From NCBI GenBank assembly GCA_023014485.1, contig JAJOZX010000481.1:572501-636500 (forward strand): DNA of 64,000 nt, written 5' to 3'. This stretch comes from Bathynomus jamesi. Taxonomy: Eukaryota; Arthropoda; Malacostraca; Isopoda; Cirolanidae. Of this stretch, positions 35,161 through 46,828 are shown in pieces. Positions within the stretch are counted from its first letter, which is position 1. Every line of letters starts with the position of its first letter. The position numbers and the translations under genes are program-made. The notes beneath the pieces are model-generated. The model ran no database searches. It saw only the letters and a program-made list of their open reading frames with translations, and was not told where the DNA came from.

Positions 35161-36522
35161 CATTTTACATACAATCGTGCACCTGCCAACAGTGACTTTT
35201 CTTTATGTCCTGAATGAGTGCCACAGTATACCTTGCCGCATGCTCTGCATTTGTACGTGGATTTGTTTCTGCAGGATTCCACTTGACATTGACGGTGTTT
35301 AGGCGCTGGGCTCTGAGCAACTTGCTCTGGTTCGCCAAGCTCCATTTCATCATAACCTACGGCTGCCTTTGTCTTGCACACTTCAGTTATTAGATCAAGC
35401 AGAAACTGTCGGCGTGAGACTCTGGATCCAGTAACTTCACGGTATACAATCCATGCATTTATGCAAGCCAAGTCAAGAATATTGAACCAAATCGCCATTG
35501 GCCATCGCCTAGATCCAGTTTTGCTGGTGTGGTACCGGGCCATTTGGTCAAGAATATCTACACCTACTTTGCTTGAGTTATAGTACTGCACTGTCTCTGG
35601 TAGCTTTTTGCGGTGAGATTCATCTATTTCAACGGATTTGTGCATTGAACTAAGAAGATAAACATTTTTGGATCTCTTACCTTTATAAATGGTCAGAGTG
35701 CAGTCCGATGGTGATTTATATATCGCCGATGAATAAAGTGGCTTTCCTTTCAGTATAGCTTCTCCATTAGGAACTTCCCGTCTCTGTCTTCTGATAGTAC
35801 CAAGAAGAGTTGTTTTTTCAGCTTTGAATTTCTCAGCCAATTGTAAACTGGTAAAAAAGTTATCCGTGGTTACATGATAATCTTTCTTTAAGTATGGCTT
35901 CATGAGTGATAAACAAACATCAGCTGGAAGATCATGTGCAGCAGCATTACGAGTAGGATCTTTACCCAAATATGGTTTTCCATTGCAAAGGTATTTCGAC
36001 TTTGCGTCCACAAGAAGCCAAAATTTTACTCCAAATTTATCTGGCTTTGATGCCATTTACTGAATGAATGGACATCGAGATTTGCATGGAAAGAGTTGTT
36101 CATCAATAGTAAGATCAAAGTTTGGTACATAGCACTTTTGACAGTTCATTATGGAAGAGTTCCAAATTTCAGAAATTTGACAAAATTTATCTGCCTGTTT
36201 TCTTTCTCTGCGGCTGGCAATATTGTCAAATCTCATATGCTTCATGATCAATTCAAACTTATTCCTACTCATTGATTTATGAAATATAGGTGGACCCCAG
36301 TCTTGATTCCATAACTGTTTCACAGGTGTGTTCTTTGCAACTAAAACACCACGAGCAATTTGGAGACCTAAAAACTTTTCCAAATCTTCAAGGAGAATGC
36401 TGAAACTTGAGTCGTTTAGTTTCTCATGAATTTCAGTGTAGTTTCGAATTGATCGTAACATAGGTTCATCAATAAGCAGTCGAAATGCACTAAGAGGTCT
36501 ATTTTCTTCAATACCTTGGTAT
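35151..36522 (-). pseudogene. piggyBac transposase, catalytic part
   Basis: DDE_Tnp_1_7 core read from 36461 down. First Asp in LTIDEQLFPCKSRCPF, second in HVTTDNFFTSLQLAE, third in VGVDILDQMARYH; these fit the DDD triad. A C-terminal Cys-rich zinc domain (CQVESCRNKSTYKCRACGKVYCGTHSG) precedes the end. One in-frame TAA at 36057-36059 replaces a residue between CPFIQ and MASKPDKFG. The frame continues past 36461 to 36522 (RLLIDEPMLRS...), where the nested element cuts it. Cuts at TTAA and excises precisely (family knowledge). Confidence 0.92.
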
Positions 36523-37001
36523 TAGCCCTGTTCAAAAATCAACTTTTTCTTATTTTCATAGGTTTCTGTACTTTTTCCCATGCTTTTTGACCTGAAAAGG
36601 CCGAAAATCACAACCATTTTGACCTAGGTTGTTGGGAAGCATTGCCGCATGGAGCTTTAAGTTTTCTGCCTTGAAATCGGCCAAAAGCACCAGTTCCGGG
36701 GTCCCTTGAATCATGTTTTGCACTATAACTTTTTATCTAAACAAGATAGAGCAACAAAATAGGCACCAAATTAAAGTGTTTTTAATCCTCTTTCTAACTT
36801 ATACAATTATGATAGTCTTGGAACAAGAAATGGCACATTGGTACATACAAAGTTTTCAGAAATATCACAAAATTCGTTTTCTCACACTCAAGGCAGACAA
36901 GGCGCCTTATTCATGACACAAATTTGAGATTAACATTTTGTCACAAGTCTAATCGATCAAGAAGTGAAAGCATTACATGATGATTAATTTCATAATGACA
37001 T

Positions 37002-39490
37002 TTACACACAGTTGTTGAGAGTTTGTTTCTTGAAGCTGTCAAAGCGGCGTCTGTTGAACTCCACAGCTTGAAGGAGATAGTCCCTTTGCTTGGCATCTGT
37101 TGTTATGACATTTGCAAAGTCGCTCATCATCTTGACACCACGTTCAGCAATGTCATTCACCACTTTCAGATTCTTAACATAGTCCAACGCTTTTCTGTAG
37201 TCCTCATTCTGTGGCCAAGACGTGACAGGTTCCAGAAGCCACTCGGATCCAATGTTCAGTGTGTCCAGCAGGAAATGTGATTCTGGGCCAATGAGATCAA
37301 CCAGGGTGGTCTTAGCTGTGACTCTCTGGAATAGAGGCTTTCCTGTTCTGAAGCTGTCTGGCTTCTCAGTGGCATGTAACTGGGCAGCAATGTCGTGCTT
37401 CAATATGTCACTCAATCTACTGCTGAACAGGGCAAATGGCACGACTTCCTGCGTCAGGTACCATTTGTGGTTTTCCATCTTATTAAGTACTGCATCAGCA
37501 AGCTCTGGGTCAGTTTTCTTGTACTTCAACATGTCCTGGATTAGACTTAGATCATTCACGGGAGCATCTGCAGCAGACATTGACATCATCCATACAGGAG
37601 TGTAGAACAGCGCAAGGAAGGTGTTGAGTCTTTCCAGCTTTGATACAGTGTCTTCGTCGTACTCAAGTTGATCTGCAAACATCAGCATTTTCATGGAGTA
37701 CAGGTTTCTGGCCATCCATCTGGCCTGATGAATGGCGCCTGGTCGACTCCAGTGAATACCTCGAGGAGGCGTTCCTCCAAGAACAATGACTGTCAGTTCA
37801 GCCATTTCCCTGTAGTCGGCTGTTGGAAGCCTTTCTGCTGTTAGAATGTCTTGGAGTATTTCTTCACTGTTCTTCTTCTTTTCCTTCAGCCATTTGCTGT
37901 TGATAGCCAGCATCTTTGGGTTTTCCTTGGACAAGTCCGTCCAAACATCCTTCAGATGCTCAAACCAGGGATTATCTGGCCCCTTCACCTTCCCAAACAG
38001 CTTCTCCCAAACTGCTCCTACTAGGATTTCCAGGATGTGATGTCGACAGGCCAGATAAAACACCTTTTTGTTCAGCATTTTCTCTAGCAGTTTGGCAGCT
38101 CCTCTGTGAACTCCACTGTTACTGGATGTAGTGTCAAAAACAAGGGCAGTAACATTATCCGTAAGTTCCCATGTCTCCAGTAAATCCATTGAAGCCTCAG
38201 CCTGAGCTGTGCCAGAAGAATTGTCATGACAGGTACTCCCAATAACTTTCCTTCAGTGTATGAAGGTGGACCAGACACTAGCACAGCTAAAGTCTCTGAG
38301 GTACTTCCAGGTTCACTGCCCAAGACATCTTTGAGCAACTTTCCATCCCAGTCTAAGGCAGCGTACTGTGGGGGGTTTTCACAAAACTTGGACATGTGAC
38401 TCTGGCTGATATTATACCTGGACAGCATTCTGTTGCGACGTGTTGTTGAGGTTGAGATGACGAAGTTATCCAGATCAGCCCCTCCAGCTTTCAAGGTGGC
38501 AGAAACCATGGCAGTAACTTGATTGTCTGATAAACCAAGACGATCAGCTGTATTGCAGATGACATCACATTCCATGACCTTCCTTGGAAACGTCAAAGTC
38601 ACACTAGTCACAGTGTCTTGATGGTGAGAACATCTAGGACGAGGCTGATGGTAATCCATGTCCTCTGTGTTAGCGTCGTTGTCAGTTGAGTCACCCCAGG
38701 TAATGTCATCCACATGAACAACTGCCTCTTGTTCTGCTGCAGCTGTAAAATAGTACATGTTAAGACAGTAATTGTTAAGTACATGCTAAATATCGCAATG
38801 GAGTAAAACTTAAAACTTTTTGTGACGTTCAAAGTAATTAGTTTTACCTTGTTCTTGTCTATGCTGCAGTCTTTCATTCCTCGCTGCTTGCTGCAGGGAT
38901 CTTGTCTCAAAAATCTTGTCATGACCAGACATATGACCTTTCCTCTCAGTCTTTTGGTCTTCGTAGAACCTGATATCCTCATCTTTCTTCTCTCTGGATA
39001 ACAGTCTGTTGTTCTGTATTTCCTGGATTGCATCTGGAGCTCCTATATCGAACAGGCTGTCTAATTCCAGCACAAATGCTCCTCTTTTTCCTCCAGGGTT
39101 ACTTGCTCTTCCTTTGCTTTTCATCAGAGCACGATGTTTCTCATGTAGTTTCATGAAGAGCTTCATTGCGTTGTACTTGGTCATTGTCTTGATCCTAGCC
39201 ATCTGCCAGAATGGGATGATAGATTCAACTGTTTCATATGCAAGGTCTTGAACCATGGGCCTCCCTGCATTTTCCGGTAAATTCTGAAGATTAAGGAAAT
39301 ACTGGAACGCCTGTCTGTTGGTGGGAAGCTGGGAACCACTGATAAAAGCTGAAGGGTATCCAACCAGGAAAGTTTCAGTGAGAGATCTGGTAGATGGCCC
39401 AGTTGACACCTGCCTGTGGACAGTACGTGGAGGTTCTGAGATATCAACTGTGCGCCCACGGAGCTCCCTCAGCTCCTTGCTTAATGCCAT
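37002..39490 (-). pseudogene. Transposase-like protein of unclassified family, copy 1
   Basis: Three segments. 39490-38848 (MALSKELRELRGRTVDIS ... LFDIGAPDAIQEI ... RLQHRQEQ) is separated from the next by a GT-AG intron (38743-38847). 38742-about 38190 has DWDGKLLKDVLG and LAVLVSGPPSY, then a frameshift. 38189-37002 continues LTDNVTALVFDTTSSNSG, LACRHHILEILVGA, TVIVLGGTPP, PGAIHQARWMARNLYSMKM and a C-terminal helix region. The FDTTSSN Asp, the CRHH (CxxH) box and RWM fit an RNase H-like transposase of the hAT/MULE/P kind, but I do not recognise the family. Copy 2 at 52 kb shares all these blocks at moderate identity, so it was under coding constraint. Confidence 0.7.
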
Positions 39491-39562
39491 TGTGAAGTTG
39501 TAACTTGTAGATGGTTTTCTAGATTCTGATTGAGTTTCTGTTGTTTCCTGAAAAATGATAGA

Positions 39563-39591
39563 TAATTATTATTATTATTATTATTAATTAT

Positions 39592-39633
<42 letters not shown>

Positions 39634-39635
39634 TA
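39563..39635. repeat. (ATT)n microsatellite
   Basis: Trinucleotide ATT run with a few interruptions, in the 5' region of the unclassified transposon. Confidence 0.9.
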
Positions 39636-39901
39636 CTAATATTATGCTCTTTCATTTGATACCTAATTTGTTGCTCTATCTTGTTTAGATCAAACGTTAA
39701 AGTGCAAAACATAATTCAAGGGACCCCGGGATTGGCGCTTTGGCCGATTTCAAGGCAGAAAATTTAAAACTCCATGCGGCAATGCTTCCCAACATCCTAG
39801 GTCAAAATAGTTGTGATTTTCGGCTTTTTCAGGTCAAAAAGCATGGGAAAATGTACAGAAACCTATGAAAATAAGAAAAAGTTGATTTTTGAACAGGCCT
39901 A

Positions 39902-40235
39902 CCTTGGTATGCATATGGTATAGAACCACTTTTCTGCTTGAATACATTTTCAGTAGGAGTTCTGCCTCTCTCTCTTTCACCTGTAATTTTTGTCCATAAG
40001 ACACCCGCAAGAGAAGGTAAAGTGTTGTTCGTGCTACTGAATGGAGCCTCATTTTGAAGAACTAAAGGCTCATCTTCCTACGTCTCATTAGAATCATTCA
40101 TTTCTTCGATAGGACGTATTGCCTCCTGCAGTTGATCGACGGCATCGTCTTCTTCAGCCATTAAATCATCTGAGGCAAGTTCTTCCTGAAGAAGACGTAG
40201 AGCTTCTTCAATCTCAATTCCTTTATTTCTATAAC
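39902..40235 (-). pseudogene. piggyBac transposase, N-terminal part
   Basis: Acidic N-terminus read from about 40235 (IEIEEALRLLQEELASDD, EEDDAVDQLQ), with a TAG near 40080. Then the KITGERE region leads to the DDE domain, which resumes at 36513 beyond the nested transposon. No clear start Met was found upstream because the 5' sequence enters a TA tract. Confidence 0.7.
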
Positions 40236-40263
40236 ACTGTGCATTTTATCTGTAAAATGAACA

Positions 40264-40318
<55 letters not shown>

Positions 40319-40578
40319 AACACTATCGGCAGACTGAAACAAATGTCACGACAGATCCATAAATCAAGCACTCACCTCCTTTTATGATGTTGGGAAAAGG
40401 CACACTGACGTAAAATTTGAGTGGCTTCAGGCTGACAAGCAAACTAATACAGTGTTGTAATATCTCAAGTATTTTCTAGAATGTTCAAAACTAAGATGCC
40501 ACATCTCAATTATCTTCTAGAATTTTCCAAAGGAATAGGGGAAAGAAACTGAATGAAAGGTCATTTTTGAACGTGTGG

Positions 40579-40936
40579 TCCTTATAGGTAGTAACCTAAA
40601 AAATCTCTTGGAAATAAAAAAAAAAAAAAAAAAATCAAATATGGTATAATAATGGCAGAAATTTATGAAAAGTCATAAAAGGTCAGACCGCTACCTTTTC
40701 TGTAGTTAATGTATCACACACTTAAAAATTAATAGCGGTAAAAAATGACCGCTTAGTACTTATAGGTAGTAACCTACAAAATCTCTTGGAAATAAAAAAA
40801 AAAGGAAAATCAAATATGGTATTATAATAATGGCAGAAATTTATGAAAAGCCATAAAAGGTCAGACCGCTACCTTTTCTGTAGTTAATGTATCACACACT
40901 TAAAAACTAATAGCAGTTAAAAATGACCGCTTAGTA
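40579..40936. repeat. About 178-bp tandem duplication in piggyBac end
   Basis: Two copies of TATAGGTAGTAACCTA ... CTTTTCTGTAGTTAATGTATCACACAC ... AATGACCGCTTAGTACTT. The last copy reaches the TIR, so the subterminal GCGGT.AAAAATGACCGC hairpin is present twice. Confidence 0.85.
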
Positions 40937-40945
40937 CTTCTAGTG

Positions 40946-41145
40946 TTAAGCGACCATTGGGTCTGGGTAGCAGTTAGATGGGGTTTATGCTCTATTTGAT
41001 GGGGTGATGGAAATAGTATGACCGCAAAATGGGAGAGTGCAATTGTAATGCAATGTTGATCAAATGTTGCAAGGAGGGGGCGGTTGGCACCCATGGGGGA
41101 AAGGGGTTGGCACCATTGGGGGAAGGGGGTTGGCACATCCTTTAT
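40946..41145 (+). mobile_element. 5S-derived SINE, right part
   Basis: TTAAGCGACCATTGGGTCTGGGTAGCAGTTAGATGGGG continues the 5S head begun at 34687 (shared TTAA). The downstream block with TATGACCGCAAAATGGGAGAGTG matches the complement of 59745-59800 beside copy B. A short G-rich GGGGTTGGCACC tandem repeat follows. Confidence 0.7.
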
Positions 41146-41402
41146 CTACTCTAATGGTTAGCTCTGGAAATTCTTCCTCAATCCATTCCCCTGTCTATGA
41201 CATCCAATCTTTCAAATGCAGAGTGCCTAGGCATCTCAAAAACCTTGAACCTGATTCGTGAACTGTTGAAGACCGACCTGCCTTTGACCCCTCTGCATCA
41301 CCCCGCATTCTGGTAATTTGACGTAAAAAAGAGTTGCTTTCTAGACAGGGACTTTGAACAACACCCTGTCCGGATGAGTACTGCGCAATACTCGGTTACT
41401 GA

Positions 41403-42257
41403 TTGGACTAAACTAACTCTTACATACTTTCAGGCTGATGTTTATTTTTCTACTATGGAAGAAATTATATTAAATGCCCTATTTCATCCATGTTCAGAAG
41501 TTATATATATCGGCTATGATATGCATGTTATTTTCTGGGGAAGAGAGCGAATGTATCCAATTGCTATGCACCACTTATAAATTTCTACGATAGTCAAATC
41601 TTCGCATGCGCAGGACGGACAGATAGAGAGAGGGAGAGAGAGAGATAGAGAAGAGATAGAGAAAGAGAGAAAGAGAGAAAGAGAGAGAGATAGAAGATAG
41701 AGATAGAAGGATGAATAGAGAGATAGATAGATAGAGAGATGGGTGGACGGATGGACAGAGAGTTACATAGATAGAAGATAAGAAAGGAAGACAAACCCGT
41801 GTAATCTGGCAGAAATCCGTCAAAGATGCAGTTCACTGGATCCACTGTACAAGAGCATCTTGCAAATGATTTGTTGAGGTTTCAGTATTGAATACACTGT
41901 CGCAAAAAATAAAGGTAATCTGGTGAAGTTGGTTGTCATGTATGATTGCTTCGGGGCAAATGAGGAGGGAAAACATAATTGAAAATTTGGTAGGCTCTTT
42001 TGAACTCGCGCTAATTATTTAATTTGTACATACTTTCAGTATGATGTTTATTTTTCTACTATGGAAGAAAATATATTAAATGCCCTATTTTATCCATGTT
42101 CAGAAGTTATATATATCGACTATGATATGAATGTTGCTTTCTGAGAAAGAGAGCGAGTGTATCTATTTGCTATACAACACTTAGAAATTTCTACGATAGT
42201 CGAATCTGTGCATGCGCAGGACGGACAGATGGAGAGAGGGAGAGAGAGAGAGAGAGC

Positions 42258-42288
<31 letters not shown>

Positions 42289-42640
42289 ACAGCTGGATAG
42301 ATAGATGGAAGGATGGATGGATAGATAGATAGATAGATGGACGGATGGACAGATAGATAGATGGACGGATGGACAGATAGATAGATAGAGGGCAAGAGAA
42401 GAAGACAAACACGTATAATCTGGTAGAAGTCCGTCAAAGATACAGTTCACTGGATCCATTGTATAAGAGCATCTTGTAAATAATTTGCTGAAGTTTCAAT
42501 ATTGAACACACTTTGTTGCAAAAAATCAAGATGATCTGGTGAAATTGGTTGTCATATATGATTGCTTCAGGACAAATGAGGAGGGAAAGCATAATTGAAA
42601 ATTGAGTTGGCCCTTTTGAATTTGCGATGGTTTTATTGTC
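41403..42640. repeat. About 620-bp direct duplication with simple repeats
   Basis: Unit 1 (about 41427-42010) and unit 2 (about 42030-42640) share ATACTTTCAG..TGATGTTTATTTTTCTACTATGGAAG, TTTCTACGATAGTC.AATCT, GCATGCGCAGGACGGACAGAT, a (GAGA)n/(GATA)n block, AGACAAACNCGT and AGTTCACTGGATCCA. Part of the unit recurs at 47070-47205. Origin unknown; no protein motif. Confidence 0.85.
41620..41760. repeat. (GA)n/(GATA)n microsatellite
   Basis: Mixed GAGA and GATA repeats inside unit 1 of the duplication; the matching block in unit 2 is 42230-42395. Confidence 0.9.
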
Positions 42641-42933
42641 CGAAATATTTTATCACTTATATCGTAATTTTTGCACGCTGATTCTGAAAATAATATTCAC
42701 TTTATGCCATCACGTACAGATTCTTTACAAAATGTCATATTTCATATCACATATGTAAGTAATTTTCATTAAAATTGGCTCAATTAAATTTTTATTAAAA
42801 ACTACTGCCTATAAATGCTTCAAGATCAGAAGTGACGTCATAGCGTCTTCTAGAACATTCAAGAAACGCACCGCTAATATATGATTGACAAGCCACGAGA
42901 TGAGTTAGTCTGTCTAGTGCGTGCGAGGTTATA

Positions 42934-44257
42934 TAGGGTGTCCATAAATGATTACCCTGATTAAAGCATGCTATCACTTTTAAATAAACACTAGTATTCA
43001 AACACAGTTTTAATCATAAGTAGATAAACATACAAAGTTTTGATATATAGTTAATGAACTTAATAAGCTTCCACATGTGCACCCCCTAGTGGCAAGTAAA
43101 ATGTCTAAACGGTATTCACACTCACGCCACACATTTTCCAACATTTGTGGGTTAACTGTTGCAATTGCATCCATAATGTGTTCTCGCAATGTCCTGATAT
43201 CTGGAACAACTGTTGCATAAACCAAATTTTTAACATGACCCCAGAGAAAGAAATCCAGCGGGGTAATGTCTGGTGATCTTGGGGGCCATGGGATTGGCCC
43301 GTCCCTGCCAATCCATCAATTTGGAAATGTTGCGTCGAGAGTTTCACGAACAACATGCGCCCAATGAGGGGGTGCCCCATCTTGTTGGAAGATGACAGTT
43401 GGCTGCCTGTCCTGCAGCTGGGGGATGGCATAATTGGTGAGCATATCCAGGTACACAGTTGCGGAAACAGTGTTCTCAGCGAAGAAGAAAGGACCAATTA
43501 TCTGGTCATGCATTAGTCCACACCAGCCATTGATCTTCGGACTACTGTCCCAAATATGCTCCCTTACGGCACGTGGGTTTTCCGATCCCCAAATACGCAC
43601 ATTGTATCTGTTGACTCTACCACTAAGATGAAAATCAGACACGTAACAAAAAGTCATTATCCTCGTCAATGCTGTTCAAAATGTCAATAGCGAATTGTTC
43701 ACGTTTTGGACGGTCATCAGGCTTCAGTTCTTGAACAATTTGTACTTTGTAGGCGTGTAACTTCAAACGTTTGTGTAACACCTTGTGCACCGTAGACTTC
43801 GGTATCTTTAGTTGGCATGAAGCTTGTCTCACCGATTTCCTTGGTGACCGTGTGAAAGCAGTTTGAATGTTTTCCAATGTCCCATCGGAAACTGATGGTC
43901 TACCACTGCTCTTTCCCTTTTCCACGTTTCCAGTTTCCAAGAATTTTTTCATCTACGACTTAATTAACTTCACATCAGGTGGATTCTTTCCATACTTTGT
44001 TCTGAACCTTCGCTGAATACTGACAGGAGATTTTGTTTCCGCAAGCCACACAACACATTGTGCCTTCTCTGTCACAGACGCTATCTTAACTGAACAGCTA
44101 CTACAGCGCTCCTAGCGGCGAATGCGGTAGACGAAACACACCAGCACAGAAACTTCATGCGTGTACGGGATCACCTGTAAAAAGAAAACGGATGTAAGAT
44201 TCGTCATTAAAACATGAGAGCATACTGTTTTCAGGGTAAACATTTATGGACACCCTG
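42934..44257 (-). mobile_element. Mariner-like element, degenerate
   Basis: TIRs (T/C)AGGGTGTCCATAAATG at both ends, with TA duplications (42932-42933, 44258-44259). Encloses a full-length but broken transposase gene. Confidence 0.85.
43010..44090 (-). pseudogene. Mariner-like transposase, DUF4817-type, broken
   Basis: N-terminus near 44075 (AQCVVWLAETKSPVSIQRRFR), a TAG just before MKKFLETGNVEKGKSSGRPS (43952), then the second HTH (SVRQASCQLKIPKSTVHKVLHKRLKLH). A shift near 43640 changes the FSDE-like first catalytic motif to FCYVSDFHLSG. The second Asp is in [11 protein letters not shown]. Shifts near 43315 and 43230 displace the DF(F)LWG box; the C-terminus reads MLENVWRECEYRLDILLATRG (43225-43070). 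Closely related in domain order to the 49.6-kb element. At least four breaks. Confidence 0.82.
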
Positions 44258-44324
44258 TAGTTCTTCATTATTCAAAGGTGCGCGGTGACTATATTTCTCT
44301 TTTGAAATTTGTTTATTTTTCGCT

Positions 44325-45955
44325 ATGGCAACCAGAGGGTGTGTAAATAGCCCAAACATTTTCTGTTATATTTGTGGAAAATTTACTGTGAAAAAATAAA
44401 GGCGAGATATTACAGAATTCGTCAAGAAAGCATACTATGCGTACTTCGGAATGAAACTTGGGGATCAAGACAAATCATGGGTTCCACATAAAGTTTGCAG
44501 TGTTTGTGCTGAACAGCTTAGAATGACTGCTATTTTTGTCATGTAACGTGCAAGGCTACAATACTAAAAATGAAAAGGAAATTTCTTATCCAGACTTTCA
44601 GTCTGCTATAAGACCTGTTGCTCATAGACCTGGTATACCTGTACATAGTAAACCAAATACTCTTGATATAACTTCATCTGATTCGGTGTCTGATGACAAT
44701 GGAGACGATGATATTGATTGTTTTCAAACCGAAACATCTGGTGACCCCCAATTGTTTACACAAAGTAAACTTAATGATTTGGTAAAAGATTTGTGTCTCC
44801 CGAAGGATTCTTCAGAGATTTTGGAATCCAGACTTCGTGCAAAGAACTTGCTTTCTCCTGGGACGTCATTTTACTGGTACAGAAATTGAGAAAAAAAATC
44901 ATCCGATATTTTTCTCAAGAAAATTCACTGGTATATTGCAACAATGTTTTGGAACTAATACTTAAGCTAGGCGCTGCAATCTATGACCCAAATGAGTGGA
45001 GATTTTTCATTGATTCCTCCAAAAGAAGTACAAAAGGCGTGCTCCTTCACAACGGTAACTTGTATGCATCCGTTCCTGTGGCTCATTCGGTTCACTTGAA
45101 GGAAACGTACGAAAATCTTGAGCTGCTTCTAGCTAAGATTAAATACAAAGAACACGGTTAGCTACTTTGTGAAGACTTAAAAGTGATTTGTATGTTGTTA
45201 GGTCAACAACTAGGTTATACGAAGTTTCCATGTTTTTTGTGTGAATGGGATAGCCGAGCAAGAACTCAGCACTTGATAAAAAGGGAATGGCCACGCAGAG
45301 TCAACCTGACACCTGGTTCTTAAAACATTCAACGTGAAAGTTTGGTTGACACGAAGAAAGTCCTTTTACCTCCACTTCACATAAAATTGGGTTTGACGAA
45401 ACAATTTGTTAAGGCCTTGGACGAAGATGGAGATTGCTTTAAGTATCTGTGTGGTAAATTCCCAACTCTTTCGGAAGCAAAATTGAAAGAAGGAATTTCG
45501 TTGGTCCCCAGATTAGAAAACTGACTTTGGATGAACACGTTGAAAGAACAATGAACAATCTTGAAAAAGAAGCGTGGATTGCTTTTAACGATGTTATCAG
45601 CAAATTTTTAGGGAACAACAAGGACCCAAATTACCAAAACATTGTGAACAACATGCTAAATAAGTTCAAAGAGTTGGGTTGTAATATGAGTTTAAAATTA
45701 AATTTCTTACATTCACACTTGGATTACTTCCCTGAGAATCTCGGAGCACTCAGCGAAGAACAAGGAGAACGGTTTTACTAAGACATCAAAGAAATGGAGA
45801 AGAGATATCAGGGAAGGTGGGACAGCAGCTTGATGGCTGATTACTGCTGGATGTTGAAACGGGATACTCCAGAATTATTACATAAAAGAAAAGGAACAGC
45901 GCGTACATTCGAGACTAAAAGGCATAGATCTCACGAGAAAACTCAGGACAAATAA
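44325..45955 (+). pseudogene. Relic of an unrecognised dispersed gene family
   Basis: An MATRGCVNSPNIFCYICGKF start (44325) carries CX2C, followed by KKAYYAYFGMKLGDQDKSW and CSVCAEQLR, a second CX2C pair. So the N-terminus looks like a zinc-associated-type domain. The reading frame then changes several times: 44536-44889, 44793-45161, 45342-45524, 45527-45781, then to about 45955. Parts such as WRFFIDSSKRSTKGVLLHNGN, KFPCFLCEWDSRAR and LNFLHSHLDYFPENLGALSEEQGERF are protein-like and highly structured. I recall similar sequences repeated in many arthropod genomes but cannot name the family. Probably a transposase-derived or transposon-borne gene. TAA at about 44395 and at least four shifts. 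Confidence 0.6.
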
Positions 45956-46259
45956 AGATGACTATGTAATTGACATTAATAGTCTTCTTTCTTTTTAAAG
46001 TTGTTTGCATTTGTAATTAGTATAACAAAGCGAAATAGGTACCTAATGTAAATTAAAATAAATAACATTTATTTATGTTGTTTTTCCTTTCCAGTTTGCA
46101 GAAAATCCTTACGTGATAGAAAAAATGGACACCTTATTTGAAATCAGCGTAGTTGAATTATATAAAATCAGTTATTAGTACGAAAACAACTCTTACAGAG
46201 TTCTCATTCGCAGGCCTGTGACATACTTTCACGCGTAGCCTTAATATATACGGTATGTT
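45956..46259. other. No gene seen
   Basis: AT-rich tail after the relic, with no repeat or coding signal recognised. Confidence 0.5.
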
Positions 46260-46261
46260 CT

Positions 46262-46295
<34 letters not shown>

Positions 46296-46470
46296 GATAG
46301 ATAGATAGATAGATAGATAGGTAGATATATAGATAGATAGATGGATGGAAGGATGGATAGATAGATAGATAGATAGATAGGTAGATATATAGATAGATAG
46401 ATGGATGGATGGAAGGATGGATAGATAGATAGATAGATAGATGGATGGACAGATAGATAGATAGATGGGT
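46260..46470. repeat. (TG)n and (GATA/GGAT)n microsatellites
   Basis: (TG)n 46263-46292, then GATA/GGAT tetranucleotides in two near-identical ~65-bp blocks (46313-46380 and 46381-46445). Ser-Ile-Tyr-Leu reading frames here are artefacts. Confidence 0.92.
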
Positions 46471-46494
46471 ACTGGCAACTTTTGCGCAACTAAC

Positions 46495-46788
46495 TGTAGA
46501 TATGGTAGTCATGTGTCAAGAATGTAGGCCGAGTTGCCGACTAATTTTTATTACGAAAGAATCAGACGTTTAATTTAAATATATAACAATAATGTTTAAG
46601 AGCATGTTTAGAATACGGCTGTATGTTTGATTTAGTGCTAATCTGACTGAGTGATATGACATTGATGGAATGCGTTTAGAAGAATAGTTGCCAGATTCTC
46701 CACATATAATTATTGTTCAGTCATTAGCTCGCATAAGGTGTCAAACAGGTAATTCCGATTAACTTTAGTATATACGATATTTTCTGGG

Positions 46789-46828
<40 letters not shown>

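Larger units (their letters stand above)
36523..39901 (-). mobile_element. Unclassified DNA transposon (CxxH family), copy 1
   Basis: TIR TAG(C/G)CCTGTTCAAAAATCAAC with similarity continuing ~190 bp inward (CTTTTTCTTATTTTCATAGG, CCGAAAATCACAAC...). A 9-bp target duplication CCTTGGTAT (36514-36522, 39902-39910) lies within piggyBac coding sequence. Contains a three-part transposase-like gene with one intron and one frameshift. Superfamily not recognised. Confidence 0.85.
34740..40945 (-). mobile_element. piggyBac element with nested insertion
   Basis: Ends CACTAGAACTACC and the complement CACTAGAAGTACT, with subterminal GCGGTCA..TTTGAC hairpin-like motifs on both sides. Exact TTAA duplications flank (34736-34739, 40946-40949). 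It contains a broken transposase, a 32-bp-type minisatellite on the left, a ~178-bp duplication on the right and a 3.4-kb insertion of an unrelated transposon. Confidence 0.92.

Noticed and set aside
41575..42459. ORFs of Ser-Leu-Tyr-Ile repeats (also 46158-46512)
   Set aside because: Artefacts of (GATA)n/(GAGA)n simple repeats.
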